A stretch of 41,790 nt of DNA from Prevotella sp. (lineage in GTDB: Bacteria; Bacteroidota; Bacteroidia; Bacteroidales; Bacteroidaceae). Where the stretch lies: the NCBI GenBank assembly GCA_016285075.1, contig JAEEQB010000045.1:1-41790 (forward strand), read 5' to 3'. The notes beneath the pieces were generated by a model. It saw only the letters and a list, made by a program, of their open reading frames with translations. It was not told the DNA's origin and did no database searches. The number at the start of each line of letters is the position of its first letter. Within the stretch, counting starts at the first letter, position 1. Positions 32,695 through 41,605 of the stretch are shown here, in pieces. A program made the position numbers and the translations under genes.

Positions 32695-34050
32695 TTATGC
32701 TTCCTTGGCCAGACGTTCCTTGATGGCTTTTGAGTCTTCCTCATAGCCGGGCTTGTCGAGCAGAGCAAACATGTTCTTCTTGTAAGCTTCCACACCAGGC
32801 TGGTTGAAGGGATTCACGCCAAGGACATTGCCGCTGATGCCACAGCCTATCTCAAAGAAATAGATCAGCTGACCCAGATAGCGTTCATTCAGACGGGGCA
32901 TCGAGATACGGATATTGGGCACTCCTCCGTCCACATGGGCCAGACGTGTTCCTAACTCTGCCATCTTGTTCACCTCATCCACACGCTTGCCAGCGAGGAA
33001 GTTCAGACCGTCAAGGTTCTCCTCGTCTTCAGGGAAGAGCAGCTTCTTCTCGGGCTCCTCCACGCTGATCACTGTCTCGAAGATGGTGCGCTCTCCATCC
33101 TGGATCCACTGACCCATGGAATGCAGATCGGTCGTGAAGTCTACGCTGGCAGGGAAGATGCCTTTCTTGTCTTTGCCTTCCGACTCTCCGTAGAGCTGCT
33201 TCCACCATTCGCTCATGAAGTGGAGCTTCGGCTGGAAATTGACCATGATCTCAATCTTCTTGCCGTTCTGGTACAGTCCGTTACGGATGGCAGCATACTG
33301 GGCAGCAGGATTGTCTGCGAAGGGTACATCCTTGCCACAGGCCTTCTCCATGTCTTGAGCACCTGCAACTAACTCACGGATGTCAAATCCGGCACAAGCT
33401 ATAGGCAAGAGTCCTACCGGAGTCAATACAGAGAAACGACCGCCAACATTGTCGGGGATGATGAAGGAGGTATATCCTTCTTTGTCAGCACATGTGCGGG
33501 CAGCACCGCGTTTGGCGTCGGTAATGGCAACGATCACCTTCTTTGCCTCTTCCTTTCCACGCTGTGCTTCACACTGCTTCTTCAGCAGACGGAAGGTGAG
33601 AGCGGTCTCGGTGGTGGTTCCTGACTTGGAGATGTTGATGACACCGAACTTCTTGCCTTTCAGATAGTCGGTCAACTCTGCCAGATAGTCCTCGCCAATG
33701 TTGTTGCCTGCGAACATGATGGTGGGATTGGCCTTGTCCTGGACGAGCCAGGAGAAAGAATTGCTCAGGGCTTCGATCACAGCACGGGCGCCAAGGTAAC
33801 TGCCGCCAATACCGGCGACGACGACGACCTCACAGTTCTGGCGAAGCACGTTCGCACAATCCTGCAGCTCGTCAAGGAATGAAGGGGTAATGCTCGAAGG
33901 CAGATGGAGCCATCCAAGGAAGTCATTACCAGGGCATGTGCCGTTTTCCAAAGCTTCCAGAGCGGCTTTTACTTGCGGCTCAAATGCTGCTACTGCACCT
34001 TCTTCTAAGAAACAGGCAGCTTTCTTGATGTCAAGACTGATGTTCTTCAT
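32695..34050 (-). CDS. pgi: Glucose-6-phosphate isomerase
   Basis: Interconverts glucose-6-phosphate and fructose-6-phosphate. It has 451 residues, the compact bacterial form. GGSYLGARA, the phosphate-binding SKSGTTTET, the catalytic region MGQWIQDGERTIFET and NPFNQPGVEAYK (with the C-terminal Lys) are all present. It links to the ROK glucokinase elsewhere in the window through its substrate. It starts 43 bp after DUF5606 and may belong to the nusB transcript. Confidence 0.96.
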   Translation of the reverse strand: MKNISLDIKKAACFLEEGAVAAFEPQVKAALEALENGTCPGNDFLGWLHLPSSITPSFLDELQDCANVLRQNCEVVVVAGIGGSYLGARAVIEALSNSFSWLVQDKANPTIMFAGNNIGEDYLAELTDYLKGKKFGVINISKSGTTTETALTFRLLKKQCEAQRGKEEAKKVIVAITDAKRGAARTCADKEGYTSFIIPDNVGGRFSVLTPVGLLPIACAGFDIRELVAGAQDMEKACGKDVPFADNPAAQYAAIRNGLYQNGKKIEIMVNFQPKLHFMSEWWKQLYGESEGKDKKGIFPASVDFTTDLHSMGQWIQDGERTIFETVISVEEPEKKLLFPEDEENLDGLNFLAGKRVDEVNKMAELGTRLAHVDGGVPNIRISMPRLNERYLGQLIYFFEIGCGISGNVLGVNPFNQPGVEAYKKNMFALLDKPGYEEDSKAIKERLAKEA

Positions 34051-34093
34051 ACTTTCAGTTTTCTTTTTTTGTTGTTATTGGAAATGATGAAAA

Positions 34094-34540
34094 TTATTCC
34101 GTTTCTTTGCGGTCGTCGATGTTGTCTCCCTCGGTGGGACTCAGCTCCTCCTCAAAATCGGTGATGCCAGCCTGGATGAGAATGTTATACCACTGAAGGA
34201 GCTTCTTGATATCTGAATTGTGAACACGCTCACGGTCAAACTCTGGAAGTACCTTCGCAAAGTATTCACGGAGCTCGTCACCACTGGCTTTCTTCGGGTC
34301 AAGGCTTGCCTTCTTACCTTCTTCCAGCGTCTTGATGCTTTCAAGCACCTTCATCAGCGGTACGTCGTCCGTTTCTGTATACATGGCGATGTCGGCCAGC
34401 GAGGTGATGCGGTCTGTGGCAAAGGCCGGCTGACGGCGATGGGTGTCATCAAGCGATTCTACAATCAGGTTGTTCTTCCCGCGGGAAACAAGTTTGTAAA
34501 GACCGGGCTTGCCGGAGATGGCTAAAATTGTCTGTTGCAT
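34094..34540 (-). CDS. DUF5606 family protein
   Basis: 148-residue cytosolic protein. The N-terminus (QQTILAISGKPGLYKLVSRG) is the hallmark of DUF5606, a Bacteroidota family of unknown function that often follows coaE. The C-terminus is acidic. No catalytic motif can be named. Confidence 0.8.
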   Translation of the reverse strand: MQQTILAISGKPGLYKLVSRGKNNLIVESLDDTHRRQPAFATDRITSLADIAMYTETDDVPLMKVLESIKTLEEGKKASLDPKKASGDELREYFAKVLPEFDRERVHNSDIKKLLQWYNILIQAGITDFEEELSPTEGDNIDDRKETE

Positions 34541-34571
34541 TTTCTTTTTTCTTTTATGTCGTTTTGTTGTA

Positions 34572-35138
34572 TTACATGTCTGTTGGATAGAGTAGGGGTA
34601 GGAGACGGTCTAACTGGCAGTCTATGGGTGTCTCTCCGTCATTGGTGATCTCATAGTCCGCACGACGGAGGAGCTCATCCTGAGGCCATTGACGTTCTAC
34701 CCATTCCATGGCTTTTTCACGGCTGATACCGTCACGGACCATGATCCGTTGTAAACGTATTTCCAAGGGGGCGGTGACTACGATGACGCGGTCAACAAGA
34801 CGATAGATGCCTGACTCATACATGATGGCACTCTCCATCCACTGCATCCCGCTGTCTTCAAAGTCACGGAAAACGGCTGGGTGCACAATGGCATCCAAGG
34901 CTTGGGCATGCTCCTCGCTGCTGAGCAGGTAACGGGCAATGGCGGGCTTGTTGAGCTTCCCGTCTGTGTAGGCATCGGGACCAATCAGGGCCGTGATCTT
35001 CTGACGGAGCTCCTCAGACTCTCTCATGAGTCTTTTGGCAGCGCTGTCACAGTCATACACTTCAATGCCCCGGCACTGAAGACGCTGGCAGACGAAACTC
35101 TTACCACTGCCTATACCACCTGTTATTCCGATCTTCAT
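34572..35138 (-). CDS. coaE: Dephospho-CoA kinase
   Basis: Last step of coenzyme A synthesis, ATP-dependent phosphorylation of dephospho-CoA. It has 188 residues with the P-loop GITGGIGSGKS at the start, the substrate segment VYDCDSAAKRLM and the lid Arg region (RLQRIMVRDGISREKA). Its ATG overlaps the YbbR stop (ATGA). Confidence 0.95.
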   Translation of the reverse strand: MKIGITGGIGSGKSFVCQRLQCRGIEVYDCDSAAKRLMRESEELRQKITALIGPDAYTDGKLNKPAIARYLLSSEEHAQALDAIVHPAVFRDFEDSGMQWMESAIMYESGIYRLVDRVIVVTAPLEIRLQRIMVRDGISREKAMEWVERQWPQDELLRRADYEITNDGETPIDCQLDRLLPLLYPTDM

Positions 35139-36130
35139 TCTGAATCCTCCTCTTCTTCTATCAGGTAGTCTACCTGGTTGACCGTTAACACTGCACGGGA
35201 GATCCCGTCAGGTGTCTTCCTCAGATAGATGTTGCACTTCTCCGACGGATGGCTTTTCAACTCATTGTAATCGGCAATGACAACAAAGTCTGATGGCTTC
35301 AGCTTTCGGAAGACACTGACACCTGTCACAAAGTTCACTTTCACCTTGGCAGGAAATGTGCGGAGCACTTTGCCCTTGGGCATGTGGATCCCTTGCACTG
35401 GTATACCGTCCATGCTTTCTTCTGTCAGCACATCTGTATAAAAGGTAACGCGCGTGTGTTCGGGAACCGTCTTCACACCTTCTGTTTTCCTGATGCGGCA
35501 GTCTATTGACAGGGTGTCACGGAAACCTACGCAGTTGAGGGCTTCTGTATAGACGGTCTTGATGCTGTCGAGCTTCTCCTCTGAGGCGAATATGGTCACA
35601 CTGTCGGGGGAATAGGTGGCGTGGCTCAGAAAGTACAGCTGCTCTGGAATGACGCGTCCGCTCCATCTCACAGGTACACGCTTATGAGCTCCTGTGTTGT
35701 AGAAGAACACATACTTCCCGGGATTGGTACTGAGGACCTTCGTGGAACTGCGGAACAGCTTGGCTATCATCTGTTGCAACTCGTTGGCACTGACGCTGCC
35801 TTGCCCGTCTCCCTTGTCGTAGTTCTTGAAATTGATATTGAGCGTCTTCTTCGGTTCGTCGTAAATGTAGCTGACGATATCGATACCTCGGTCACGGACG
35901 GTGACACGGATGGTGTCTGTCTCACCCGATAGCAGCACCACATCCTTGGGTACATGGGTGATGTGGACAGGTATGCTCAGTTCTTTCTCGTAGCTTTCAT
36001 CAAGGGTCATCATCATCCAGAAAATGCCTGAAAGGACAAGAAAGAACAAGAAAATCAGGAATTCCTTGTTAGCTTTGCTAAACAGAAAATTCCTGACTAT
36101 GCCAAAGAGGTCTGTCAGCTTAACGTTCAT
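35135..36130 (-). CDS. YbbR-like domain membrane protein
   Basis: 331 residues: a cytosolic N-terminus, one membrane helix (FLIFLFFLVLSGIFWMMMTL, about 23-42) and a large extracytoplasmic part with several YbbR-type beta repeats, the first around IPVHITHVPKDVVLLSGETD. In Firmicutes YbbR (CdaR) regulates the cyclic-di-AMP cyclase; here the gene sits between yajC and coaE and no cyclase gene is in the window. Confidence 0.85.
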   Translation of the reverse strand: MNVKLTDLFGIVRNFLFSKANKEFLIFLFFLVLSGIFWMMMTLDESYEKELSIPVHITHVPKDVVLLSGETDTIRVTVRDRGIDIVSYIYDEPKKTLNINFKNYDKGDGQGSVSANELQQMIAKLFRSSTKVLSTNPGKYVFFYNTGAHKRVPVRWSGRVIPEQLYFLSHATYSPDSVTIFASEEKLDSIKTVYTEALNCVGFRDTLSIDCRIRKTEGVKTVPEHTRVTFYTDVLTEESMDGIPVQGIHMPKGKVLRTFPAKVKVNFVTGVSVFRKLKPSDFVVIADYNELKSHPSEKCNIYLRKTPDGISRAVLTVNQVDYLIEEEEDSE

Positions 36131-36148
36131 CCGAAAACGCTTCGGGCT

Positions 36149-36469
36149 TTATCGTTGAGTGCTCATCTGGCTCGCAGCATCTTTGAAGATGAAGTTCTTC
36201 TCCACCTTCACCACTACGCCACGAGCTATTTCCACGTCAATGATACCGGTTGCCAGGTCTATATGTTTTACAGTCCCATGCAAACCACCGCCTGTGACTA
36301 CCTGTGCTCCTTCGGCCAATGAGTTCTGGAACGACTGTATTTCCTTCTGACGCTTTTGCTGCGGACGGATCATGAAGAAATACATGATGGCGAAAATGGC
36401 CACCATCATCAGCAGCATACTCATGCCGCTACCTGCTGCTGCCTGCGCAGCTAAAACATAATTTGTCAT
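36149..36469 (-). CDS. yajC: Preprotein translocase subunit YajC
   Basis: 106-residue accessory subunit of the Sec translocon. A single helix (MSMLLMMVAIFAIMYFFMI) is followed by the conserved RPQQKRQKEIQSFQNSL and the GAQVVTGGGLHGTV beta motif. Confidence 0.94.
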   Translation of the reverse strand: MTNYVLAAQAAAGSGMSMLLMMVAIFAIMYFFMIRPQQKRQKEIQSFQNSLAEGAQVVTGGGLHGTVKHIDLATGIIDVEIARGVVVKVEKNFIFKDAASQMSTQR

Positions 36470-36484
36470 CGTCTTCTGTTTTTT

Positions 36485-37444
36485 TTATTCTTGATTCTGG
36501 TTCTTTTCTTTGGGGTCTGTCATGGATTTCATCATCCTTCCTGTCTTGATAAGATGACGGGCAATGGAATCCAACATGCCGTTGATGTAACCGCCACTCT
36601 TGTACGTGGAGTACAGCTTGGCCATCTCAACATATTCATTGATGGTAACACTGATAGGGATGCTGGGGAAGGTGAGCATCTCTGCTATCGCTATCTGCAT
36701 GATGACAACGTCCATGTACGCCAGACGGGAGAAGTCCCAGTTGCGCGAGGCCTCACTCATATAGCGCTGGTATTCGTTCGCATTGAGAATGGTGGCACGG
36801 AACAGCTTTCGGGCAAAGTCCTTCTCCTCTTCACTGCCATATTCCGGAAGCAGTTCTTGCTTGGCTTTGTTCTTCTCTTCGAAACGCTTGATGGTCTTCA
36901 GCACAAACGTGTCGACAACTTCCTTGTCATCGTTCCAGTAGAGACTCTGCTGCTCAAGGAGGGCATCCAGGTTCTCGTTGTCCTGAATCAACGTGCGATA
37001 GAGCTTACGCCACAACTCCCTGTCAGATGCATAGCTGTCCTCTTTGGACTCCATATAGTCCTTGTATATCTGACTGGCTTCCACCTGGTCAAATAGCCTG
37101 GCAACAAACTCCGGCTCGTCGTTCCATGTCTTCTTCTGGGTCTCCATGAACTCATTCAGCTGGTAGTTCTCCTCTAGCTGCATGGTGAAGCGGTTGTAGG
37201 CAAACTTCCCCGATGGGGGCTCCTTGCCTTCACGCTGGGAACGGGCCTGTTCTATCTCTAACCTGCGTCTTGATTCCTTGGCGATGGCAACCATCAGTGC
37301 CAAAAGATAATTGTAAAGGTCGTACGCCTTGGAAAGGCTGAAGAAAAGTTCTTTCTCTGCCGTGTCGATGTTCTTGTTACCGTTTTGATAGTACGCATAG
37401 GTTAACTGAACAATCTTGATTCTGATTATTTCCCGGTTGATCAT
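36485..37444 (-). CDS. nusB: Transcription antitermination factor NusB
   Basis: 319 residues; the NusB RNA-binding fold is at the C-terminus (about 210-305; FARKLFRATILNANEYQRYM, ILxxA-like IAIAEMLTFPSIPISVTINE and YINGMLDSIARHL). The N-terminal 200 residues are a mostly charged, helical extension that is normal for Bacteroidota NusB but absent in E. coli. It is the first gene of a tight operon. Confidence 0.9.
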   Translation of the reverse strand: MINREIIRIKIVQLTYAYYQNGNKNIDTAEKELFFSLSKAYDLYNYLLALMVAIAKESRRRLEIEQARSQREGKEPPSGKFAYNRFTMQLEENYQLNEFMETQKKTWNDEPEFVARLFDQVEASQIYKDYMESKEDSYASDRELWRKLYRTLIQDNENLDALLEQQSLYWNDDKEVVDTFVLKTIKRFEEKNKAKQELLPEYGSEEEKDFARKLFRATILNANEYQRYMSEASRNWDFSRLAYMDVVIMQIAIAEMLTFPSIPISVTINEYVEMAKLYSTYKSGGYINGMLDSIARHLIKTGRMMKSMTDPKEKNQNQE

Positions 37445-37491
37445 CTTGTCTTTCTGACTGTTTATTGTTTAATCCTCTAATTAATTCGATG

Positions 37492-37522
37492 CAAATTTAG
37501 TGAAAAATCCGATATCGTGCAA
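37492..37522 (-). promoter_or_regulatory. nusB operon promoter
   Basis: On the minus strand TTG (37522-37520) and TAAATTTG (37499-37492) are 20 bp apart, with the ATG about 47 bp downstream. Confidence 0.75.
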
Positions 37523-37560
37523 GAAAATAGCCAAAATATTGAGTTTTTTTATAATAATTG

Positions 37561-37592
37561 TTTGGTTGGATGGCAAAAAAGCAGTAACTTTG
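37561..37592 (+). promoter_or_regulatory. rplY operon promoter
   Basis: TTTG (37561-37564) and TAACTTTG (37585-37592) are 20 bp apart. The leader to the rplY ATG at 37667 is about 65 nt, longer than elsewhere in the window, and could hold a control structure, but I see only a short GCTTT/AAAGC hairpin. Confidence 0.8.
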
Positions 37593-37666
37593 CAGCCGCT
37601 TTCTGAAAAAGCACACCGTGTGATGGTGAATTAATGACATTTTTAAACTTAATTTAGAGTAACACA

Positions 37667-38266
37667 ATGAAAGAAATTAATGTGAGTGGCCAGAAACGTG
37701 AGGCTACTGGAAAAAAGGCATCGAAGTTGATGCGCAAGGAGGGATTGGTTCCCTGCAATCTTTATGGTGAGAAGAGAAATGACAAAGGCCTGCCTGAAGC
37801 ACTGGCTTTTTCTGTGTCTCTCAGGGAAATCAGAAAGGCTGTCTATACGCCCGATGTCTATGTGGTGAACCTCACTGTCGACGGAGAGCCTCACAAAGCT
37901 ATCATCAAGGAGCTCCAGTTCCATCCTACGACAGATTCTCTGATTCATGCAGATTTCTACGAGGTGACTGAGAACAAGCCCATTACCGTGGGTATCCCCG
38001 TGAAGCTCAACGGTCTGGCTCAGGGTGTACGTGACGGTGGTAAGCTGAACCTCTCTATCCGCAAGATTGATGTGACTGCTCCCTATAAGCAGATTCCCGA
38101 GGTCCTCAATATCGACGTGACCAACCTCCAGCTGGGCAAGGCTATCAAGGTGGGCGAACTGAGCTTCGAAGGACTTGAGATTGCTACTCCCGCTCAGGTG
38201 ATTGTATGCTCTGTGAAGGCTACACGTGCTTCACGTGCTGCTGCAGCTGCTGCTGACGAGGCATAA
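37667..38266 (+). CDS. rplY: Ribosomal protein bL25 (Ctc form)
   Basis: 5S rRNA-binding ribosomal protein of 199 residues: an N-terminal L25 domain (about 1-95; VSGQKREATGKKASKLMRKE and GLVPCNLYG) plus the C-terminal beta domain of the TL5/Ctc form. The tail is Ala-rich. pth follows 11 bp later, a common pairing. Confidence 0.94.
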   Translation: MKEINVSGQKREATGKKASKLMRKEGLVPCNLYGEKRNDKGLPEALAFSVSLREIRKAVYTPDVYVVNLTVDGEPHKAIIKELQFHPTTDSLIHADFYEVTENKPITVGIPVKLNGLAQGVRDGGKLNLSIRKIDVTAPYKQIPEVLNIDVTNLQLGKAIKVGELSFEGLEIATPAQVIVCSVKATRASRAAAAAADEA

Positions 38267-38277
38267 AGCTTTCCGTA

Positions 38278-38892
38278 ATGGATAAATATTTGATTGTTGG
38301 ACTGGGTAATGTCGGACCTGATTACGAGAATACCCGCCACAATACAGGTTTTATAGTGTTGGATGCTTTTGCGAAAGCATCCAATGCTATTTTCAGTGAC
38401 AAACGATATGGCTTTGTGGCTGAGACTTCTTTAAAAGGACGTAAGGTGCTGATGCTCAAGCCTTCTACCTTCATGAACCTCAGCGGTAATGCTGTGCGCT
38501 ACTGGCTGAACAAGGAGAATATTGATCAGCAGCGACTGCTGGTGGTCAGCGATGATGTGGCACTGCCACTGGGCGCCTTCCGCCTGAAAGCCAATGGCAG
38601 TAATGGCGGGCACAATGGCCTGGGACATATCCAGCAGCTCATTGGCCAGGACTTTGCACGTCTCCGCATGGGAATCGGCTCTGACTTCCCGCGAGGCATG
38701 CAGGTGGACTGGGTCCTCGGACGGTTTAGTGATGAAGAGCTTACGGCTCTGCAGCCACGCGTTGACACGGCAGTGGAGATCATCAGGAGCTTTGTCCTGG
38801 CTGGGGTCGACATCACCATGAACCAGTTCAACAAGCTCGGTAAGAAGGGCGTGGCGTTACCAACCGTTGAAGAGCCTGCTGTCAAGGAATAA
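38278..38892 (+). CDS. pth: Peptidyl-tRNA hydrolase
   Basis: Releases peptides from dropped-off peptidyl-tRNA. It has 204 residues: YLIVGLGNVGPDYENTRHNT carries the catalytic His, KPSTFMNLSG the tRNA-contacting Asn, and VVSDDVALPLG the catalytic Asp; GSNGGHNGL follows. Length and order are normal. Confidence 0.95.
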   Translation: MDKYLIVGLGNVGPDYENTRHNTGFIVLDAFAKASNAIFSDKRYGFVAETSLKGRKVLMLKPSTFMNLSGNAVRYWLNKENIDQQRLLVVSDDVALPLGAFRLKANGSNGGHNGLGHIQQLIGQDFARLRMGIGSDFPRGMQVDWVLGRFSDEELTALQPRVDTAVEIIRSFVLAGVDITMNQFNKLGKKGVALPTVEEPAVKE

Positions 38893-38910
38893 AAAGATAA
38901 AAAGGTAAGG

Positions 38911-39348
38911 ATGACTGGTGAGGCAAGGATAGACAAATGGCTGTGGGCAGCGCGTATCTTTAAAACGCGTACCATTGCATCTGATGCCTGTAAGAACGGA
39001 CGGGTGATGGTGAATGGTGTCGGGGTCAAGCCTTCCCGTATGGTGAAGGTGAACGACGTGATTGCTGTACGCAAGCCTCCTGTGACCTATTCCTTCCGCA
39101 TCTTGAAGACGATTGAACAGCGGGTGGGGGCCAAGCTGCTGCCGGAGATTTATGAAAACGTCACCACCCCTGATCAGTATGAACTGTTGGAGATGACTCG
39201 CATCAGCGGATTCGTCAATCGGCAGCGCGGTACTGGTCGCCCGACAAAGAAAGACCGGAGGCAGATAGATGCCTTTATCGTCCCCTCAATGGAAAACGGG
39301 GCTGACAGCTTCTTCGAAGACTGGGACGGTGATGATAATGAAGAATAA
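38911..39348 (+). CDS. S4 RNA-binding protein (HslR/Hsp15-like)
   Basis: 145 residues starting with an S4 domain (RIDKWLWAARIFKTRTIASD and CKNGRVMVNGVGVKPSRMV). The Hsp15/HslR group binds 50S subunits with stalled nascent chains and helps to recycle them, which fits its place just after pth. The C-terminus is acidic. Confidence 0.9.
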   Translation: MTGEARIDKWLWAARIFKTRTIASDACKNGRVMVNGVGVKPSRMVKVNDVIAVRKPPVTYSFRILKTIEQRVGAKLLPEIYENVTTPDQYELLEMTRISGFVNRQRGTGRPTKKDRRQIDAFIVPSMENGADSFFEDWDGDDNEE

Positions 39349-39373
39349 ATACCAAGAATAACGTAAAAGAATC

Positions 39374-40372
39374 ATGTGGTTGAATGCTATATTGATAGTA
39401 GCTGGTGTGACAATGGTACTCTGGGGGGCTGACCGGCTGACGGATGCTGCCAGTAACCTGGCCCGGCGGATGAGGATACCTGAGATCATTATCGGCCTGA
39501 CGATTGTTGCTGCTGGTACCTCAGCACCTGAGCTGTTTGTCAGCCTGCTGTCAGCAATCAAGGGTACGGCCGACTTGGCCGTGGGTAATGTCGTGGGGTC
39601 AAATATCTTCAATGCCATGCTGATAGTAGGCTGCTCCGCTGTGGTGGCTCCGATGGCCATCAGCCCGTCTACGGTCAGAAAGGACATCCCTTTTGCCATC
39701 GTCGCGTCGGTGTTGCTATATGCTGCCTGCATGGATAGCTGGAACTCTCCACACCTGTGGGGCAATGAGATAACACGTGTGGATGGAGCGGTATTGCTCT
39801 GTGGCTTTGCCATCTTTATGGTCTATACCTTCCGCCAGGCACGTAAGAGCGGGGCGCTGAAGTCCTCGGCAGAATATGAGGCGGAACGCATCGAACAGGA
39901 GAACGCAGGAGAAGTACAGCTGCCTGCCTTCTGGCCGAACGTCGCGTGGATTGTCGTCGGACTCTTCTGCCTCATCTTCGGCAGTAACATCTTCGTCGAT
40001 GCTGCTTCTTCTGTGGCAGTGAACTTCGGCATCAAGGAGAGTGTTGTCGGCTTGACCATCGTGGCAGGCGGAACATCTCTGCCGGAACTGGCGACAAGCA
40101 TCGTTGCTGCTCGAAAGGGGAAGTCTGCACTGGCCATCGGCAATGCACTGGGATCCAATGTGTTCAATATCCTGCTCATCATCGGATTGGCAGCAGTGAT
40201 ACATCCTATGCGCATCATTGGCATCACCATTGTCGACTTGACAGCCATGCTCGTCAGCATTGGACTCGTGTGGATGTTTGCCTATACGAAATACACGGTT
40301 TCGCGACGTGAGGGCATTCTCCTTGTAACGGGCTTCCTGTGCTATATGGGCTGGCTGCTGTATACGATTTGA
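39374..40372 (+). CDS. Calcium/sodium antiporter (CaCA, YrbG-like)
   Basis: 332-residue inner-membrane protein with about ten helices and two inverted alpha repeats: GTSAPELFVSLLSAIKG with VGNVVGSNIFN, and GGTSLPELATSIVAARKG with IGNALGSNVFN. The paired Glu residues in SAPELF and SLPELA are the ion-binding ligands of cation/calcium exchangers. Ion specificity is inferred from the family. Confidence 0.92.
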   Translation: MWLNAILIVAGVTMVLWGADRLTDAASNLARRMRIPEIIIGLTIVAAGTSAPELFVSLLSAIKGTADLAVGNVVGSNIFNAMLIVGCSAVVAPMAISPSTVRKDIPFAIVASVLLYAACMDSWNSPHLWGNEITRVDGAVLLCGFAIFMVYTFRQARKSGALKSSAEYEAERIEQENAGEVQLPAFWPNVAWIVVGLFCLIFGSNIFVDAASSVAVNFGIKESVVGLTIVAGGTSLPELATSIVAARKGKSALAIGNALGSNVFNILLIIGLAAVIHPMRIIGITIVDLTAMLVSIGLVWMFAYTKYTVSRREGILLVTGFLCYMGWLLYTI

Positions 40373-40391
40373 GGATTTTAGTATTAATAAC

Positions 40392-40425
40392 AGGGGTGCT
40401 TGGAAACCCCCTTTAACAAAACAAG
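40392..40425 (+). promoter_or_regulatory. preQ1-I riboswitch before yhhQ
   Basis: An H-type pseudoknot with all preQ1-I parts. P1 is AGGGG (40392-40396) with CCCCT (40408-40412). P2 is CTTG (40399-40402) with CAAG (40422-40425). The unpaired C at 40407 matches the ligand-reading C15. The A-rich loop and P2 strand, TTAACAAAACAAG (40413-40425), equal the 3-prime part of the Thermoanaerobacter tengcongensis aptamer as I recall it. P2 ends three bases before the ATG, so ligand binding should block translation initiation. The downstream genes, a queuosine-precursor transporter and QueF, are the expected targets. Confidence 0.88.
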
Positions 40426-40428
40426 AAA

Positions 40429-41121
40429 ATGACAGAAAGTAACAATCAGAGGATCAGTGTGCTCTTTATGTTTTTCGGCATACTGTTCTGCGTTTGCCTC
40501 ATCACGGCAAACGTCTTGGAGACAAAACAGATTTCTTTTGGTCCGATGAACATGACTGCAGGACTCATCGTGTTCCCTGTCAGTTATATCATCAACGATG
40601 TCGTTTGCGAGGTGTGGGGCTATGGACGTACCCGACTGCTCATCTGGTTGGGCTTTGCCATGAACTTCCTGTTCGTCATCTTCGGAGCTATTGCCGACTG
40701 GATTCCCGGTGCTCCTTACTGGCATGGGGAAGAGGGATTCCACCAGATATTCGGACTGGCTCCCCGTATTGCTGCTGCATCGTTCCTGGCGTTCCTCGCC
40801 GGTTCGTTTGTCAATGCTTATGTGATGAGCCGGATGAAAATATCGTCCGAAGGCAGGAACTTCTCCCTCAGGGCTGTGCTCAGCACCGTCTTCGGGGAAT
40901 TGACGGACTCCATCATCTTCTTCCCACTGGCATTGGGAGGGGTGATACCCTGGGAAGAAATGCCTTCCCTCGTCATCACCCAGGTCACCCTGAAGACACT
41001 GTATGAAATAGCGGTACTGCCGCTTACCATCCGTGTGGTGAAGTTCACCAAGGCTCATGACCATGAGGACGTGTTCGACCATGATATTACTTATAATATC
41101 TTTAAAATCAACAAACTATGA
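40429..41121 (+). CDS. yhhQ: Queuosine precursor transporter (YhhQ family)
   Basis: 230-residue inner-membrane protein with about six helices, COG1738 type, importing preQ0, preQ1 or queuine. Typical segments are ILFCVCLITANVLETKQISF, the conserved MTAGLIVFPVSYIINDVVCE and VWGYGRTRLLIWLGF. It starts 3 bp after the riboswitch and overlaps queF by ATGA. Confidence 0.93.
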   Translation: MTESNNQRISVLFMFFGILFCVCLITANVLETKQISFGPMNMTAGLIVFPVSYIINDVVCEVWGYGRTRLLIWLGFAMNFLFVIFGAIADWIPGAPYWHGEEGFHQIFGLAPRIAAASFLAFLAGSFVNAYVMSRMKISSEGRNFSLRAVLSTVFGELTDSIIFFPLALGGVIPWEEMPSLVITQVTLKTLYEIAVLPLTIRVVKFTKAHDHEDVFDHDITYNIFKINKL

Positions 41122-41579
41122 CAAGAGAAGACGACGGATTGCAGGCTTTGGGCCGTAAGACGGAATACAAGATGGACTATGCTCCTGAGGTGCTGGAGAC
41201 GTTTGTCAACAAACACCCCGGGAACGACTATTGGGTGCAGTTCAACTGCCCGGAGTTTACCAGCCTCTGTCCCATCACAGGACAGCCCGACTTTGCGGAA
41301 ATCAAGATTATGTATATCCCCGGACAGCGCATGGTGGAGTCGAAGAGCCTGAAACTATACCTCTTCTCTTTCCGTAACCATGGTGACTTTCACGAGGACT
41401 GCGTGAATATCATCATGAAAGACCTGGTGAGGCTGATGCAACCCAAGTATATCGAGGTCGTGGGACTGTTCACCCCGCGTGGCGGTATCAGCATCTATCC
41501 TTTTGCCAACTACGGACAGCCGGGTACAAAATATGAACAGCTGGCTGAGCAGCGTCTGCTTCAGAGACAGATGGTGTGA
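41118..41579 (+). CDS. queF: NADPH-dependent preQ0 reductase QueF
   Basis: Reduces 7-cyano-7-deazaguanine (preQ0) to preQ1, the ligand of the upstream riboswitch. It has 153 residues, the short unimodular form. The catalytic Cys51 and Asp58 lie in FTSLCPITGQPDFA, and the specificity stretch is ESKSLKLYLFSFRNHGDFHE. The start overlaps the yhhQ stop. The final codons lie in a 20-bp tandem duplication. Confidence 0.95.
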   Translation: MTREDDGLQALGRKTEYKMDYAPEVLETFVNKHPGNDYWVQFNCPEFTSLCPITGQPDFAEIKIMYIPGQRMVESKSLKLYLFSFRNHGDFHEDCVNIIMKDLVRLMQPKYIEVVGLFTPRGGISIYPFANYGQPGTKYEQLAEQRLLQRQMV

Positions 41580-41600
41580 CTCAGAGACAGATGGTGTGAC
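41561..41600. repeat. 20-bp tandem duplication at the queF stop
   Basis: TCAGAGACAGATGGTGTGAC occurs twice in direct succession. The first copy holds the last codons and stop of queF; the second lies just after it. Confidence 0.9.
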
Positions 41601-41605
41601 AAAGG

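Noticed and set aside
37634..37657. Seven-codon frame (MTFLNLI) before rplY as leader peptide
   Set aside because: No codon bias, terminator or antiterminator structure goes with it.
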